43,947 nt of DNA, taken from contig JAAYGT010000175.1 in assembly GCA_012727555.1 (NCBI GenBank), forward strand, positions 1 to 43,947, given 5' to 3'. Shown piece by piece: positions 26,793 through 38,021 of the stretch. Each line of letters opens with the position of its first letter. The first letter of the stretch is position 1. Both the position numbers and the translations under genes were made by a program. This DNA is from Alcaligenaceae bacterium (GTDB lineage Bacteria; Pseudomonadota; Gammaproteobacteria; Burkholderiales; Burkholderiaceae_B). Under the pieces are notes generated by a model. It did no database searches. It was given only the letters and a program-made list of their open reading frames with translations, and was not told the DNA's origin.

Positions 26793-28315
26793 GATTTATC
26801 CTGAATGTAGGGGTTCGCGGATGACTTGAACTCGATACGCAACGGCGTGCCTTCCAACTTGAATTCCGTGCGGAAACGGGTTTCAAGGTAGCGACGGTAG
26901 GAGTCGGGAATGGCATCAAGCGCATTGCCGTGAATGATGATAAGTGGTGGATTCTGACCACCTTGATGGGCATAACGCATTTTTGGACGAAAAATACCCT
27001 TGCGTGGCGGCGGCTGCTGTTCGACCGCAGCCTGCAAAATACGCGTGAGCTTTGGCGTGGAAAGCTTGGCAAAGGCCGCAGCATGGGCGGAATTTACCGA
27101 CTTGATCAACGCATTGACGCCTTGCCCCCTGAGCGCAGACACGGTATGCACTTTTGCAAATGACAGGAAACGCAGTTTGCGATCGAAGTCGCGACGGATA
27201 CGCTCGCGCTGCTCTTCATCGAGGCCGTCCCACTTGTTGATGGCAACGACCAGAGCACGTCCCGTTTCAAGCACAAAACCGGCAATGTGCGCATCCTGGT
27301 CGGAGATTTCGGTGTGGGCATCAAGCATGAGCAACACCACATTACAGGCCTCGATGGCCTGGAGTGTCTTGATGACTGAAAATTTCTCAATGGCCTCGAA
27401 GACCTTGCCGCGACGCCGCAAACCCGCCGTATCGATCAGCGTATAGGCCACACCGCCGCGATCGAAATCAATTTCGATGGCATCGCGCGTGGTGCCGGGC
27501 ATGTCGAAGGCAATAACACGTTCCTCACCCAGCAACGTATTGATCAGGGTGGACTTGCCCACGTTCGGACGACCGACAATTGCCAGTTTGATACGGTGCT
27601 GCACGGCCGGCTTGTCAGCACCTTTGGCGGACACAGCAGAACCAACCGAAGGGCCGGCATCATCGGCCGTTACTGCGCCGGTTTCGTCTGCCTCAAGAGA
27701 CTGTTGATCCGTTTCAGAATCAGAAACAGGCATGCCGTCAGCATCGAACGATTCCGCGCCAAAGCCGGTGCCATCGCCCTCTTCTGCCGGATTATCTTCT
27801 TCATGGCCCGGCACTAATGCCAGCGCTTTTTCAACGAGATCGACCACCCCATCGCCATGCGAAGCGGAAATGGCATGGGGTTCGCCCAAGCCGAGCTCGT
27901 GGAATTCGGACGTTGCCGACCCATAACGCATGCCTTCGGCCTTGTTGACGGCAAGCACCACTTTCTGGCCGGTTTTACGCAATTGACGTGCGATTTCGTG
28001 ATCGTGTGCGTTGACGCCGGCACGCGCATCAACCAGGAAGATGACCACATCGGATTCGGCAATGGCCTGCTGTGTCTGGCGGGCCATTTCGAGCAGAATG
28101 CCGTCTTTGGCAACTGGCTCGAAACCGCCGGTATCAACGGCAATGAACGGGCGACTGCCCATACGCCCCTCGCCATAGTGGCGATCACGGGTCAGACCGG
28201 AAAAATCGGCCACCAGTGCAGCACGCGAGCGGGTAATGCGGTTGAACAATGTGGACTTGCCCACATTGGGGCGCCCCACCAGGGCGACCACCGGCTTGAA
28301 TGAAACGGTTTTCAA
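26789..28315 (-). CDS. der: Ribosome assembly GTPase Der (EngA)
   Basis: Tandem-GTPase protein needed for 50S subunit maturation. It is 508 aa. First G domain: GRPNVGKS (14-21), DTGGF, NKAEG. Second G domain: GRPNVGKS (248-255), [14 protein letters not shown]. The C-terminal KH-like domain follows. The linker between the two G domains (about residues 171-240) is long and acidic ([27 protein letters not shown]). The start overlaps the bamB stop and the end overlaps the hisC start, both as ATGA. Confidence 0.97.
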   Translation of the reverse strand: MKTVSFKPVVALVGRPNVGKSTLFNRITRSRAALVADFSGLTRDRHYGEGRMGSRPFIAVDTGGFEPVAKDGILLEMARQTQQAIAESDVVIFLVDARAGVNAHDHEIARQLRKTGQKVVLAVNKAEGMRYGSATSEFHELGLGEPHAISASHGDGVVDLVEKALALVPGHEEDNPAEEGDGTGFGAESFDADGMPVSDSETDQQSLEADETGAVTADDAGPSVGSAVSAKGADKPAVQHRIKLAIVGRPNVGKSTLINTLLGEERVIAFDMPGTTRDAIEIDFDRGGVAYTLIDTAGLRRRGKVFEAIEKFSVIKTLQAIEACNVVLLMLDAHTEISDQDAHIAGFVLETGRALVVAINKWDGLDEEQRERIRRDFDRKLRFLSFAKVHTVSALRGQGVNALIKSVNSAHAAAFAKLSTPKLTRILQAAVEQQPPPRKGIFRPKMRYAHQGGQNPPLIIIHGNALDAIPDSYRRYLETRFRTEFKLEGTPLRIEFKSSANPYIQDKS

Positions 28316-29469
28316 TTGATACCAACCAGTACAAGATTGCCATTGCCCGTTTGCACCAGGAAACCACGTTCAGTGGCCAGCAGCGGGGAAACAATGGCAT
28401 CGCCACCCAACTGGATACGCCCGAGCAGGCGGCCATCGGTGCGCGACAGAAAATGAACGTAGCCTTCGAAATCACCGAACGCCACGGCCTGGGGCGTAAC
28501 AGCTGGCCCCGAAAGACGACGATTACCCAGTGCAGCCTGCTTCCAGACCTCAGTGCCATCGCCCAGATTGAAAGAATACACGACATCTCGGCGTGTGGCG
28601 GCATAGGCCCTTTGGGGATCGGTGGTCATGCCAGAATTGCTTGAAAAAGGCTGCTCCCAGATAGGCATGCCACCCTGGGTGATATCGAAGCACACCATGC
28701 GCCCTTGGTAGGTGACACCACACAGCAACGGCCCCTGGATCTGGGGCGTTCCAACGACATCGTTGATGCGCTCAAGGTCGGTGGCACCGTACGAAGCCGA
28801 CACCGTGCCTTCCCATTGCACATTACCCGATGCCGCTTCGATGGCCATGAGGCGACCGTTGGGCAAACCGGAAATTACCAGACCCTGCACGACCAGCAGC
28901 TGCTGATTGGTTTGAAGAGCCAGTGCCGGACCGGGGCGTTGCACGCTCCAGCGCGCTTCACCCGTGGCAGCATCGAACGCCTGGATACGGTAGTCGGTGG
29001 TACGCACAACCACCAGGCCGGCGCCCACTGCGGGCGGCAGGTTCACCGCGCTGCTGGCACGTGCCCGCCAGAGTTCCCGCCCCTGGGCATCGAGGGTGAT
29101 CACGGTGCCATCGGCTGCGGCAACAGCCGTAAGGTTGCCGTCGGACCCGACACCCGACGAAAGACGCGTGGACAGTTCGGAACGCCAGACAGTTCGCCCG
29201 GAAGCAAGATCAACGGCAACGACGCGACCATCGGGCGTAGCGGCATAGACCACACCGTTGGCAACGAACGGCGCAAAACCGTAGCCGCTGCCGGAACCAA
29301 CCGACACGGACCAATTGACGGCCGCCGAAATACCGGCCGGGTATTCAGTGAGCGGCAAGGGATCGTAGCGCGGATTGTGATTGCTGAACATGGAGCAACC
29401 GGACAGTGCGACCAAGCCCGCGGCCACCAGACTGCGAAAGAACACACGACGTGAAACGGCGGATTGCAT
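28312..29469 (-). CDS. bamB: Outer membrane assembly lipoprotein BamB
   Basis: PQQ-type beta-propeller lipoprotein of the BAM complex that inserts outer-membrane beta-barrels. It is 385 aa from the ATG at 29469. A lipoprotein signal peptide is clear: basic start, hydrophobic [13 protein letters not shown] lipobox with Cys at about residue 25. Repeated blades such as [17 protein letters not shown] and [12 protein letters not shown] follow. GGAG before this ATG supports the start, and the long upstream frame is discarded. It follows yfgM by 4 bp and overlaps der by ATGA. Confidence 0.95.
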   Translation of the reverse strand: MQSAVSRRVFFRSLVAAGLVALSGCSMFSNHNPRYDPLPLTEYPAGISAAVNWSVSVGSGSGYGFAPFVANGVVYAATPDGRVVAVDLASGRTVWRSELSTRLSSGVGSDGNLTAVAAADGTVITLDAQGRELWRARASSAVNLPPAVGAGLVVVRTTDYRIQAFDAATGEARWSVQRPGPALALQTNQQLLVVQGLVISGLPNGRLMAIEAASGNVQWEGTVSASYGATDLERINDVVGTPQIQGPLLCGVTYQGRMVCFDITQGGMPIWEQPFSSNSGMTTDPQRAYAATRRDVVYSFNLGDGTEVWKQAALGNRRLSGPAVTPQAVAFGDFEGYVHFLSRTDGRLLGRIQLGGDAIVSPLLATERGFLVQTGNGNLVLVGIN

Positions 29470-29473
29470 GGAA

Positions 29474-30109
29474 TCAGTCTCCGGATAAGGCATCGATCTT
29501 GAGTTGAACAATCTGGCTGGCGGGATCGGCTCCCAGCGCTTTAAGCGCTTGTTCCCAGGCCTGGCGCGCTTCTGCCTTCTTGCCCTGAGCCGAAAAAATA
29601 TCACCGCGACGGTCAGCGAAGAGACCTTCAAAAGCGGCAGAAGGCTGGGCGAGTTGTGACAAGGCCTGATCATACTGGCTTTGCTGCAGAAGCACACCGG
29701 CAAGACGCAAGCGGGCCAGTTCGGCAAATGCAGGATCTTGTTTGCGCGCCACAAGCCATTCAAGCTGCTGGCGTGCCGCATCGAGCTCACCACGCTGGGC
29801 CAGTGCATGGGCGGCAATCAGGGCCGCACGGGACGCATAGCCGGAATCCGGAAAATCAGTGCGCAAGGTATCGGCGGCAGCCCGGATGCGGGTTACTGCG
29901 TCGTCGCCTTGCTGGGCGGCAGAGCGCTCAAGTGCTTCGAAGTAGCCCATGGCCTGATTGGCCTTGTGGTCTTGATACCACTGCCAGCCGCGCCAGCCCG
30001 CAATGGACGCCACCACGACAAAGGCCAGTGCAATGCACAGGGTACCGTAGCGATCCCACCACGCGCGGATCGCGTCAAGTTTTTCCTGTTCTTCAAGATC
30101 ATATGCCAT
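29474..30109 (-). CDS. YfgM-like tetratricopeptide membrane protein
   Basis: A 211-aa YfgM/BamB-neighbour family protein: cytoplasmic N-terminus (MAYDLEEQEKLDAIRAWWDR), one membrane helix (about 22-38) and a TPR-rich periplasmic part. In E. coli YfgM works at the SecYEG translocon with PpiD. The place directly between hisS and bamB is the conserved position of yfgM. It starts 4 bp after hisS and ends 4 bp before bamB. Family call is firm; the detailed role here is inferred. Confidence 0.9.
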   Translation of the reverse strand: MAYDLEEQEKLDAIRAWWDRYGTLCIALAFVVVASIAGWRGWQWYQDHKANQAMGYFEALERSAAQQGDDAVTRIRAAADTLRTDFPDSGYASRAALIAAHALAQRGELDAARQQLEWLVARKQDPAFAELARLRLAGVLLQQSQYDQALSQLAQPSAAFEGLFADRRGDIFSAQGKKAEARQAWEQALKALGADPASQIVQLKIDALSGD

Positions 30110-30113
30110 GCGT

Positions 30114-31403
30114 TCAAACCCTTGTTTTCAATACATTGACCAGTTGGTCGAGTGCAACGACGTCCTGTTGCACTTGATCCGTGATGAATTCCTGGCGCAA
30201 CCACTTCACCGTAGCCTTGCCTTCAGCCAGTTCGCTTTCACCCAGGATGACCGCAACAGCCGCACCGCTGGCATCGGCCCGCTTGAACTGCGACTTGAAA
30301 CCACTGGAACCGGCGTGAACGATAACCGACAAACCAGCATCACGCAGTGTTTCAGCCACGCACGCGGCCTGACGCTGCGCGGCATCGCCCTGGTGAATGA
30401 CATAGACCTGACATTCGGGCGCAGCGACGGGTGGCTGTGACTGGGTCCAGAGATCGAGAAGGCGCTCCATGCCAATGGCAAAACCTACGGCAGGCGCGGG
30501 TTTGCCACCCAGCAACTCGATGAGACCATCGTAGCGCCCACCACCACAAACGGTTCCCTGGGCACCAAGACGGTCGGTCACCCATTCAAATACCGTGAGA
30601 TTGTAGTAATCGAGCCCGCGCACCAGGCGTGGATTCAGGCGGTATTCAATACCCGCATCGGCCAAACGGCTGCATACACCTTCAAAATGAGCCAGCGATT
30701 CAGGCCCGAGAAAATCGAAAAGACGCGGCGCGTTGTTGGCCATAGCCTGCATGGCCGGGTTTTTGGTGTCCAGAACCCGCAATGGGTTGGTATACATGCG
30801 GCGCTGCGCTTCCTCGTCGAGTACCGATTTATGCTCTTCGAGATAAGTGATCAGCGCGGCGCGGTGCGCGGCACGCTCATGGGCCTGACCCAGCGAGTTC
30901 AATTCGAGACGGATGTCGTTCAGACCCAGGATTTTCCAGAGACGCTGCAACATGACAATCAGTTCGGCGTCGATGTCGGGGCCAGCAAAACCCAGGGCCT
31001 CGACGTCGATCTGGTGAAACTGGCGATAACGCCCGCGCTGAGGCTTTTCATGACGAAACACCGGACCCAGTGCATACACCCGGTGGGGGCGATCGTAGAG
31101 CATGTTGTGCTCGATGCAGGCACGCACCATACCTGCCGTGAACTCGGGCCGCAGGGTGAGGTGTTCATTGTTCAGCGCGTCGGTGAAGGAGTACATTTCC
31201 TTTTCGACGATGTCGGTGACTTCGCCAATACCACGTGTAAACAAACGGGTCAGTTCAAGCACCGGGGCACGCATATTGCGGTAACCGTAGGCCGCAAGCC
31301 AGTCGCGCACGATGGCTTCAAGCGTTTCCCACTGGGCACTGGTATCGGGTAAAACATCTTTCATGCCCGTCAGGGCACGTACTTTCTGAAACGACTGCGT
31401 CAT
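30114..31403 (-). CDS. hisS: Histidyl-tRNA synthetase
   Basis: Class II aminoacyl-tRNA synthetase, 429 aa, charging tRNA-His. Signatures visible: the N-terminal [12 protein letters not shown], motif 2 region [20 protein letters not shown], the histidine motifs LVRGLDYYN and [10 protein letters not shown], and motif 3 [10 protein letters not shown], followed by an anticodon-binding domain. It is distinct from HisZ at 20590-21753, which lacks clear catalytic motifs. It begins 32 bp after ispG across a stable hairpin. Confidence 0.97.
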   Translation of the reverse strand: MTQSFQKVRALTGMKDVLPDTSAQWETLEAIVRDWLAAYGYRNMRAPVLELTRLFTRGIGEVTDIVEKEMYSFTDALNNEHLTLRPEFTAGMVRACIEHNMLYDRPHRVYALGPVFRHEKPQRGRYRQFHQIDVEALGFAGPDIDAELIVMLQRLWKILGLNDIRLELNSLGQAHERAAHRAALITYLEEHKSVLDEEAQRRMYTNPLRVLDTKNPAMQAMANNAPRLFDFLGPESLAHFEGVCSRLADAGIEYRLNPRLVRGLDYYNLTVFEWVTDRLGAQGTVCGGGRYDGLIELLGGKPAPAVGFAIGMERLLDLWTQSQPPVAAPECQVYVIHQGDAAQRQAACVAETLRDAGLSVIVHAGSSGFKSQFKRADASGAAVAVILGESELAEGKATVKWLRQEFITDQVQQDVVALDQLVNVLKTRV

Positions 31404-31418
31404 GATGATCCGGTTGAG

Positions 31419-31440
31419 CCTGACACCGGGGGGTGTCAGG
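31419..31440 (-). other. Stable hairpin over the ispG stop codon
   Basis: CCTGACACC (31419-31427) and GGTGTCAGG (31432-31440) form a perfect 9-bp stem with a 4-base loop. The hairpin includes the ispG stop codon (31436-31438) and fills half of the gap before hisS. No U-run follows, so it looks more like an RNA-stability or processing element than a terminator. Confidence 0.6.
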
Positions 31441-32740
31441 GAGTTGTTGACGGGCTGCCGGGCTCACGGCCGCCATAACGGCGTTCGACGTAATCCTGGA
31501 CGATCGCCTGGAATTCATGGGCGATGGTGTCACCCTTGAGTGTGACCGTACGTTCGCCATCGATGAAGACCGGTGCGGCCGGTACCTCGCCGGTACCCGG
31601 CAGGCTGATACCGATATCAGCATGGCGACTTTCGCCCGGACCGTTCACAACGCAGCCCATGACTGCCACGTTCATGCGTTCAACGCCCGGATAACGGTTT
31701 TTCCAGACCGGCATTTGCTGCCGAAGGAACGACTGGATACTGTCGGCCAGTTCCTGGAAGTAGGTACTGCTGGTACGCCCGCAGCCGGGACAGGCCACCA
31801 CCATGGGCGTGAAAGCGCGCAAACCCATGGTTTGCAGGATTTCCTGAGCCACAATGACTTCGCGTGTGCGATCACCGCCCGGTTCAGGCGTGAGCGAAAT
31901 GCGTATGGTGTCGCCAATGCCTTCCTGCAGCAGCACAGCCAGAGCAGCCGTGGATGCAACAATGCCCTTGCTGCCCATACCGGCTTCAGTCAGGCCCAGA
32001 TGCAAGGGGTAATCGCAGCGCGAGGCAAGATCGCGATACACTGTGATGAGGTCTTGCACATGACTGACCTTGCAGGACAACAGGATGGCGTTGCCGGACA
32101 AACCGAGCGCTTCGGCGCGCTGTGCATTGCTGATGGCGGAAACCACCAGGGCATCGCGCATGACCGCCTGGGCAGGCCAGGGGTTGGCACGCTTGCTGTT
32201 GGCGTCCATGAGACGGGCCATGAGCTCGTGATCGAGACTGCCCCAGTTCACGCCGATACGGACCGGTTTTTCGTGGCGGCACGCCACTTCGATCATGCGG
32301 GCGAAGTTGTCGTCGCGTTTTTTGCCCCCCCCCATGTTGCCGGGGTTGATGCGGTACTTGGACAAGGCCTGTGCACAATCGGGAAACTCGGTAAGGAGCT
32401 TGTGGCCGTTGTAGTGGAAATCGCCCACCAGGGGCACGGAGACCCCCATGCGATCGAGCTGTTCCCGTATGTAAGGCACTTCACGGGCAGCTTCCGGGGT
32501 ATTGACGGTGATACGCACCAGCTCTGAACCCGCCTGGGCCAGTTCCTTGACCTGAATGGCTGTGGCAATGGCATCGGCTGTATCGGTGTTGGTCATGGAT
32601 TGCACAACGACCGGATGCTGCCCCCCCACATGAACGGCGGTCTCGCCCCAACGTACGACCGCAGTGCGCGTGAGATGGCGGGCCGCCGGGCCGATGGAAG
32701 CAGGCTCGGGGCAAGAGAGTTCGTGAAGTGTCGGGTTCAT
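31436..32740 (-). CDS. ispG: 4-hydroxy-3-methylbut-2-enyl diphosphate synthase
   Basis: [4Fe-4S] enzyme of the MEP isoprenoid pathway that converts methylerythritol cyclodiphosphate to HMBPP. It is 434 aa. Cluster cysteines are in ACPGCGRTS and GCVVNGPGE near the C-terminus. It has the short bacterial architecture, and [14 protein letters not shown] motifs ([12 protein letters not shown]) occur near the N-terminus. It supplies precursors that the hpnCDE products ultimately depend on, though that gene set is 28 kb away. Start and rodZ stop overlap as ATGA. Confidence 0.96.
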   Translation of the reverse strand: MNPTLHELSCPEPASIGPAARHLTRTAVVRWGETAVHVGGQHPVVVQSMTNTDTADAIATAIQVKELAQAGSELVRITVNTPEAAREVPYIREQLDRMGVSVPLVGDFHYNGHKLLTEFPDCAQALSKYRINPGNMGGGKKRDDNFARMIEVACRHEKPVRIGVNWGSLDHELMARLMDANSKRANPWPAQAVMRDALVVSAISNAQRAEALGLSGNAILLSCKVSHVQDLITVYRDLASRCDYPLHLGLTEAGMGSKGIVASTAALAVLLQEGIGDTIRISLTPEPGGDRTREVIVAQEILQTMGLRAFTPMVVACPGCGRTSSTYFQELADSIQSFLRQQMPVWKNRYPGVERMNVAVMGCVVNGPGESRHADIGISLPGTGEVPAAPVFIDGERTVTLKGDTIAHEFQAIVQDYVERRYGGREPGSPSTTP

Positions 32741-33234
32741 TGCTTGAGCGATTTGAGCCAGTCAAAGATGAGCCAGGAGTCGGGGATCCAGCCACGTTCA
32801 ATGGCGTAGAAACCGGCGACAAACAGCAGCACGAGAATAACAAGAAACCAGCCCCAAGGTCGGTGAACCGGCTCGCCCTGGATGGCAAGATCGGACGGTG
32901 CAGGCCGCCCGGATTTCTGGATGACGACCGGCGCCGGTGGCGCACTGCCGGTTTGGCTTTCCAGCATGACCAGCAGCGCCGTTGTATCGGCTTCGAGCAG
33001 GCGCCCGTAGTTCTTCACAAGACCACGCAAGGAAATGCCTGACGGAAGGTTGTTCCAGTCTTCGTTTTCCAGCGCCTGCAACTGCCGGGTTGAAAACTTC
33101 AGACGGGCGGAGACATCGTTCAGGGAAAGGCGGCGTGCCTCGCGCAAACCTTTAAGGGTGTGCCCCAGACCCGCAGGATTCTGCTGACTTGACGGGGTCT
33201 GGACAACTGTATTTTTTTGGAATGGAGAGCTCAT
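32737..33234 (-). CDS. RodZ-like helix-turn-helix membrane protein (short form)
   Basis: A 165-aa protein with a cytoplasmic HTH domain (about residues 22-92; [29 protein letters not shown]) and one membrane helix (about 127-145), ending 20 residues beyond it. This is the RodZ N-terminal half, which in E. coli binds MreB and helps set rod shape. The periplasmic beta domain of full RodZ (337 aa in E. coli) is missing. Position between rlmN and ispG is the conserved rodZ site, and both junctions are ATGA overlaps. Whether it still acts in cell shape is uncertain. Confidence 0.85.
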   Translation of the reverse strand: MSSPFQKNTVVQTPSSQQNPAGLGHTLKGLREARRLSLNDVSARLKFSTRQLQALENEDWNNLPSGISLRGLVKNYGRLLEADTTALLVMLESQTGSAPPAPVVIQKSGRPAPSDLAIQGEPVHRPWGWFLVILVLLFVAGFYAIERGWIPDSWLIFDWLKSLKQ

Positions 33235-34382
33235 GGACGCTCCTGGTGAATGGCAATAACAGCGCGATCGGGGAGACGTTCAGCGATGCGTGTGCGATCT
33301 TTGACGTCACCGGCCAACTGCCCGCATGCAGCGGCGATGTCATCGCCACGGGTTTTGCGGACAGTGGTGACCAGACCAGCGTCGATGAGGATCTGGGCAA
33401 ACAGCCGTACCCGCGCCGAGGGGGAACGCTTCAGCCCGGATTGCGGGAACGGATTGAACGGAATGAGATTGAATTTGCAGCGAATCTGGCGCGCAAGCGC
33501 AATCAGTTCGCGGGCGTGCTCATCGGTGTCGTTGACACCGTCGAGCATGATGTATTCGAAGGTGATGAAATCGCGCGGCGCGAATTCGAGATACCGATTG
33601 CAGGCCGAGATCAGTTCGGCCAGCGGATACTTGCGATTGAGCGGCACGAGACGATCGCGCAGGGCATCGTTGGGCGCATGCAAGGACACGGCCAGTGCCA
33701 CCGGACAATCGCGCGCCAGGCGGTCGATCATGGGCACGACACCCGATGTGGATACCGTGACACGACGCCTGGACAAACCATAGGCGTTGTCGTCGAGCAT
33801 GAGCCGCAAGGCGTGCAGCACCTGATCGTAATTGAGCAAGGGTTCGCCCATACCCATCATGACCACATTGGTGATGACACGGTCGGGCTCATTACCCGAC
33901 GCGTTGCCGATACGTGCCGCCTGGGCATCGGCCTGCAGGGCACGACGTGCAAACCACAATTGGCCGATGATTTCAGCCGTGGTGAGATTGCGGTTGAACC
34001 CCTGGTAACCCGTTGAACAGAACGGGCAAGCCACCGTACACCCCGCCTGGCTGGAAATGCACAGTGTGCCGCGGTCGTCTTCGGGAATGAAAACGGACTC
34101 AACGGCATTGTTCTGCCCGACATCGAAAAGCCACTTGCGCGTGCCATCGGCAGAGCGCTGTTCCATTGATACCTCAGGGGCATGAATGGAGCAACGTTCT
34201 GTGAGCTGTCCGCGAAATTCGCGGGCGAGATCGGTCATGAGATCGAAATCATTGACCCCGCGCTGATGTACCCAGCGCAACAACTGACGGGCACGAAACG
34301 GTTTACCGCCCCACTGGCCAACCAGTTCGGTAAGGGCAGGACCATCAAGTCCGAGAAGATTGATGCGTTCAGCGTTTGACAT
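33231..34382 (-). CDS. rlmN: 23S rRNA/tRNA adenine-C2 methyltransferase RlmN
   Basis: Radical SAM enzyme that methylates C2 of A2503 in 23S rRNA and A37 in some tRNAs. It is 383 aa. The radical SAM cysteines are in [12 protein letters not shown] (Cys115, 119, 122), and the methyl-carrying cysteine is in [10 protein letters not shown] (Cys353). The N-terminal [16 protein letters not shown] is typical. The gene stop overlaps the rodZ-like start as ATGA; the pilF/pilW gene often found here is absent. Three small hairpins lie between ndk and this gene. Confidence 0.97.
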   Translation of the reverse strand: MSNAERINLLGLDGPALTELVGQWGGKPFRARQLLRWVHQRGVNDFDLMTDLAREFRGQLTERCSIHAPEVSMEQRSADGTRKWLFDVGQNNAVESVFIPEDDRGTLCISSQAGCTVACPFCSTGYQGFNRNLTTAEIIGQLWFARRALQADAQAARIGNASGNEPDRVITNVVMMGMGEPLLNYDQVLHALRLMLDDNAYGLSRRRVTVSTSGVVPMIDRLARDCPVALAVSLHAPNDALRDRLVPLNRKYPLAELISACNRYLEFAPRDFITFEYIMLDGVNDTDEHARELIALARQIRCKFNLIPFNPFPQSGLKRSPSARVRLFAQILIDAGLVTTVRKTRGDDIAAACGQLAGDVKDRTRIAERLPDRAVIAIHQERP

Positions 34383-34390
34383 AGGCTAGG

Positions 34391-34474
34391 AAAAAGCGCG
34401 TTCAGCGCATTCGTGGAGAGTCAGGGGACGCGGCAACCGGACGTTGCCGCAGCGCCCAGCCCCAAGGCGGGCGC
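34391..34474 (-). other. Row of hairpins between ndk and rlmN
   Basis: In transcript order: GCGCCC-A-GCC with GGC-GGGCGC (34452-34474, 9 paired bases, CCAA loop on the plus strand); GCGGCAAC with GTTGCCGC (34430-34450, 8 bp, 5-base loop); then a small GCGC-TGAAC-GCGC followed by TTTTT (34391-34408) ending 9 bases before the rlmN ATG. The last could be a weak terminator or attenuator; the first two lack U-runs. Confidence 0.45.
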
Positions 34475-34497
34475 CCCATGACCTGGACGGAGAAGGA

Positions 34498-34923
34498 TCA
34501 GCGGCTGTAGACGGCGCTTTCAGGGAAGAAGAAGGCGATTTCAACAGCAGCGGTTTCCGGAGCATCGGAACCGTGAACAGCGTTGGCATCAATGCTTTCG
34601 GCGAAATCGGCGCGAATTGTGCCGGGAGCGGCTTTCTTGGGGTCGGTGGCGCCCATGAGATCGCGGTTCTTGAGAATGGCGCCTTCGCCTTCCAGAACCT
34701 GAACAAACACGGGACCGGAGATCATGAAGTCGACCAGATCCTTGAAGAAAGGACGCTCTTTGTGAACAGCGTAGAAGCGCTCGGCTTCGTCGCGCGACAA
34801 CTGCTGCAAACGAGCAGCGATTACTTTCAGGCCGGCTTGTTCAAAACGGGCAACGATCTGGCCGATTACGTTCTTGGCAACGGCATCGGGTTTGATGATG
34901 GACAGGGTGCGTTCAATAGCCAT
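34498..34923 (-). CDS. ndk: Nucleoside diphosphate kinase
   Basis: Balances nucleoside triphosphate pools by moving the gamma phosphate through a phosphohistidine. It is 141 aa from the ATG at 34923 ([20 protein letters not shown]). The active-site motif around the catalytic His is [16 protein letters not shown] (His about 117). The frame continues upstream to 35028, but that part is not family-like. A TAAAAT box (minus, 34977-34982) upstream is a likely -10. It is divergent from valS. Confidence 0.97.
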   Translation of the reverse strand: MAIERTLSIIKPDAVAKNVIGQIVARFEQAGLKVIAARLQQLSRDEAERFYAVHKERPFFKDLVDFMISGPVFVQVLEGEGAILKNRDLMGATDPKKAAPGTIRADFAESIDANAVHGSDAPETAAVEIAFFFPESAVYSR

Positions 34924-34976
34924 GGGAATTTCCGTAATAAAAACAACAGGTTTTGCAAAACTTACGTGAACCCGGC

Positions 34977-35015
34977 ATTTTAACACGCACCTGCAAGCGA
35001 TCGGCAGCTTAAAAT
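34977..35015. promoter_or_regulatory. Divergent -10 boxes of ndk and valS
   Basis: TAAAAT occurs on the minus strand at 34977-34982 (towards ndk) and on the plus strand at 35010-35015 (towards valS). Each matches TATAAT in 5 of 6 bases and lies 50-90 bases before its gene. No good -35 is visible for either. The 180-bp gap shows no other feature. Confidence 0.4.
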
Positions 35016-35103
35016 ACGGCCACTTCAATCAATGCCAAGACCGGCCTGCGGGCACCACAGCACGCAGCAGGCAGGCAGGGCCGCAACTGCTTTCTGCATA
35101 ACC

Positions 35104-37977
35104 ATGACCACTGATACCGCACAAAACACCCCTGAACAACTCGCCAAAAGCTTCGAACCCCAGCACATTGAAGGCCGCTGGTATGCCGAATGGGAGCGCC
35201 GGGGCTACTTCCGGGGTGGCCAGCACGTTCAACCGCAAAGTGGCCGCACCAGCCAGCCTTTCGTCATCCAGTTTCCCCCGCCCAATGTCACCGGCACGCT
35301 GCACATGGGTCACGCATTCAACCAGACCGTCATGGATGGCCTGGTTCGCTATCACCGCATGCGCGGCGATGACACCGTATTCATCCCCGGCACCGACCAC
35401 GCCGGCATCGCCACCCAGATCGTGGTCGAACGCCAGCTGGATGCCCAGAACATTTCCCGTCACGATCTGGGCCGCGAAGCCTTCACGGCCAAAGTCTGGG
35501 AATGGAAAGAAAAATCGGGTAATGCCATCACGGGCCAGTTCCGTCGCCTGGGGTCGTCCTGCGACTGGGCACGCGAATACTTCACCATGGACGACAATCT
35601 GTCACGCGGTGTGGCAGAAACCTTTGTCCGGCTTTACGAACAGGGCCTCATTTATCGCGGCAAACGCCTGGTGAACTGGGATCCGGTGCTGGGCACGGCG
35701 GTTTCCGACCTGGAGGTTGTCAGCGAGGAAGAAGACGGCAGCATGTGGGAGATCCGTTACCCGCTCAGCGAACCAGCCGGTGAACTGACCCACCTGACCG
35801 TGGCAACCACACGCCCCGAAACCATGCTGGGCGACGTTGCCGTGATGGTGCACCCCGAAGACGAGCGCTATGCCCACCTGATCGGCAAAACCGTCACCCT
35901 GCCTCTGGTTGGCCGCAAGATCCCCGTCATCGCCGATGACTACGTCGATCGCGCGTTCGGCACCGGGGTTGTCAAAGTAACGCCCGCCCACGACTTCAAC
36001 GACTATGCCGTGGGCCAGCGTCACGGCCTTGAACTGATCAGCATCCTGACCCTGGATGCCCGCATTGCCGACACCGCACCCGAAACCTATCGCGGCCTTG
36101 ACCGCTTCGAAGCACGAAAAAAAGTCGTGGCCGACCTTGAAAACCTGGGGTTGCTGGCTGGCGTGCGCGCACACAAACTCATGGTGCCTCGCGGCGATCG
36201 TACCAATACTGTGATCGAACCCATGCTGACGGACCAATGGTTTGTTGCCATGAGCAAGCCGGCTCCCGAAGGGGCCATCAATCCGGGCAAGAGCATCACC
36301 GATGTTGCCCTTGACGTAGTGGCCGATGGCCGTATCAAGTTCTACCCTGAAAACTGGACAACCACCTACAACCAGTGGCTGGAAAACATTCAGGACTGGT
36401 GCATTTCACGTCAATTGTGGTGGGGTCACCAGATCCCGGCATGGTATGGCCCCAACGGCGAGATTTTTGTCGCACGTACTGAAGAAGACGCACAGGCCCA
36501 GGCACAGGCGGCCGGCATTGAAGCACCTTTACAGCGCGACCCCGATGTTCTTGACACCTGGTTCTCGTCGGCCCTGGTACCGTTCACTGATCTGGGCTGG
36601 CCTGAACAGTCGCCCGATCTCGACCGTTACCTGCCCTCCAGCGTGCTGGTCACCGGTTTCGACATCATTTTCTTCTGGGTTGCCCGCATGGTCATGATGA
36701 GCATGCACATGACCGGCAAAGTGCCGTTTGAAACCGTGTACGTGCATGGCCTGGTGTGCGACATGGAAGGCAAGAAAATGAGCAAGTCCAAGGGCAACAC
36801 GATCGACCCGGTTGACCTGATCGACGGCATCGACCTTGACGCCCTGCTGGAAAAGCGCACCAGCGGCCTGATGAATCCGCGTCAGGCAGACAAAATTCGC
36901 AAGAAAACCGCCAAGGACTACCCCGACGGGTTCCCGGCGTACGGTACCGATGCCCTGCGTTTCACCATGGCTGCCTATGCCACGCTGGGCCGCAACATCA
37001 ACTTCGACCTGAAACGCTGCGAAGGCTACCGCAATTTCTGCAACAAGCTCTGGAATGCCACCCGTTTCGTACTCATGAACACCGAGGGGCACGACCTGAC
37101 GCAGGAAACCGTCACCGACAACGGCCAGCGCGTTGCAGCTGAACTGTCTTTTGCAGACCACTGGATCATCAGCCTGCTGCAGCGCCTTGAGGCCGACGTA
37201 GAAAAAGGCTTTACCGACTACCGTTTCGACAATGTGGCCAATGCCCTGTATCACTTTGTATGGGACGAGTACTGCGACTGGTACCTGGAACTGGCCAAAG
37301 TGCAGATCCAGAACGGCACCCCGGCTCAGCAGCATGGAACACGCCGCACGCTCATCCGTGTTCTGGAGGCCGTGCTGCGGCTGGCGCACCCCATCATCCC
37401 GTTCATTACCGAAGAACTCTGGCAAAAAGTGTCTGTCGTTGCCGGAAAACGCACGGCCGACACGACTGCCAGCCTCTGCGTTCAGCCTTACCCGTGCTGC
37501 AATCCTGCCGCCATCAATACGCAGGCCGAAACCCGTGTGGCCGAACTGAAATCACAGATTGATGCCGTGCGTGCCCTGCGCGGTGAAATGAACTTGTCGC
37601 CCGCCCAGCGTATCCCCCTGATCGCTCAGGGCGACAAAGCTGCACTCGATGCCAATGCGCCTTACCTGATGGCCCTGGCCAAACTGGAGTCGGTTGCCGT
37701 GGTCGATACCCTGCCCGATCTGGGGGCTCCTGTGCAGATTGTAGGCACCAGCCAGTTGATGCTGCACGTAGAGATCGATGTCGAGGCGGAACGCGCACGC
37801 CTGGGCAAAGAAATCGAACGCCTGGAAAACGAGATCCGCAAGGCAAGCGCCAAACTCGAAAACCCGAAGTTCGTTGAACGCGCACCGGCGGCCGTGGTTG
37901 AACAGGAGAAGGCACGCATCGCCCAGTTTGCTGAAACGCTGACTAAAGTTCGCGAACAAATCGCAAAACTTGCCTAA
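35104..37977 (+). CDS. valS: Valyl-tRNA synthetase
   Basis: Class I aminoacyl-tRNA synthetase with editing domain, 957 aa. The HIGH-type motif is [10 protein letters not shown] (residues 61-70) and the KMSKS loop is [10 protein letters not shown] (about 556-565). The CP1 editing region shows [20 protein letters not shown]. The C-terminal coiled-coil that contacts tRNA is visible (long Glu/Lys/Arg-rich helix, last ~65 residues). The ATG at 35104 ([12 protein letters not shown]) is chosen over an in-frame upstream start at 35032 whose extra 24 residues are not conserved in type. No strong ribosome site is seen. DUF4189 follows after about 45 bp. Confidence 0.96.
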   Translation: MTTDTAQNTPEQLAKSFEPQHIEGRWYAEWERRGYFRGGQHVQPQSGRTSQPFVIQFPPPNVTGTLHMGHAFNQTVMDGLVRYHRMRGDDTVFIPGTDHAGIATQIVVERQLDAQNISRHDLGREAFTAKVWEWKEKSGNAITGQFRRLGSSCDWAREYFTMDDNLSRGVAETFVRLYEQGLIYRGKRLVNWDPVLGTAVSDLEVVSEEEDGSMWEIRYPLSEPAGELTHLTVATTRPETMLGDVAVMVHPEDERYAHLIGKTVTLPLVGRKIPVIADDYVDRAFGTGVVKVTPAHDFNDYAVGQRHGLELISILTLDARIADTAPETYRGLDRFEARKKVVADLENLGLLAGVRAHKLMVPRGDRTNTVIEPMLTDQWFVAMSKPAPEGAINPGKSITDVALDVVADGRIKFYPENWTTTYNQWLENIQDWCISRQLWWGHQIPAWYGPNGEIFVARTEEDAQAQAQAAGIEAPLQRDPDVLDTWFSSALVPFTDLGWPEQSPDLDRYLPSSVLVTGFDIIFFWVARMVMMSMHMTGKVPFETVYVHGLVCDMEGKKMSKSKGNTIDPVDLIDGIDLDALLEKRTSGLMNPRQADKIRKKTAKDYPDGFPAYGTDALRFTMAAYATLGRNINFDLKRCEGYRNFCNKLWNATRFVLMNTEGHDLTQETVTDNGQRVAAELSFADHWIISLLQRLEADVEKGFTDYRFDNVANALYHFVWDEYCDWYLELAKVQIQNGTPAQQHGTRRTLIRVLEAVLRLAHPIIPFITEELWQKVSVVAGKRTADTTASLCVQPYPCCNPAAINTQAETRVAELKSQIDAVRALRGEMNLSPAQRIPLIAQGDKAALDANAPYLMALAKLESVAVVDTLPDLGAPVQIVGTSQLMLHVEIDVEAERARLGKEIERLENEIRKASAKLENPKFVERAPAAVVEQEKARIAQFAETLTKVREQIAKLA

Positions 37978-38021
37978 ATTTTGAAACCATATAACTCACC
38001 ATTGCCCGGGAGGGATTGATC

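Noticed and set aside
33212..33218. Seven-A run near the 5' end of the rodZ-like gene as a phase-variation tract
   Set aside because: Seven bases is short for slippage-based switching, there is no sign of an off state, and the gene sits in an essential operon.
35016..35103. T-box-like leader before valS
   Set aside because: GC-rich partial pairings are present, but there is no recognisable T-box sequence, and T-boxes are not typical of betaproteobacteria.
36529..37425. 298-codon minus-strand frame inside valS
   Set aside because: Antisense mirror of valS with no family signal.
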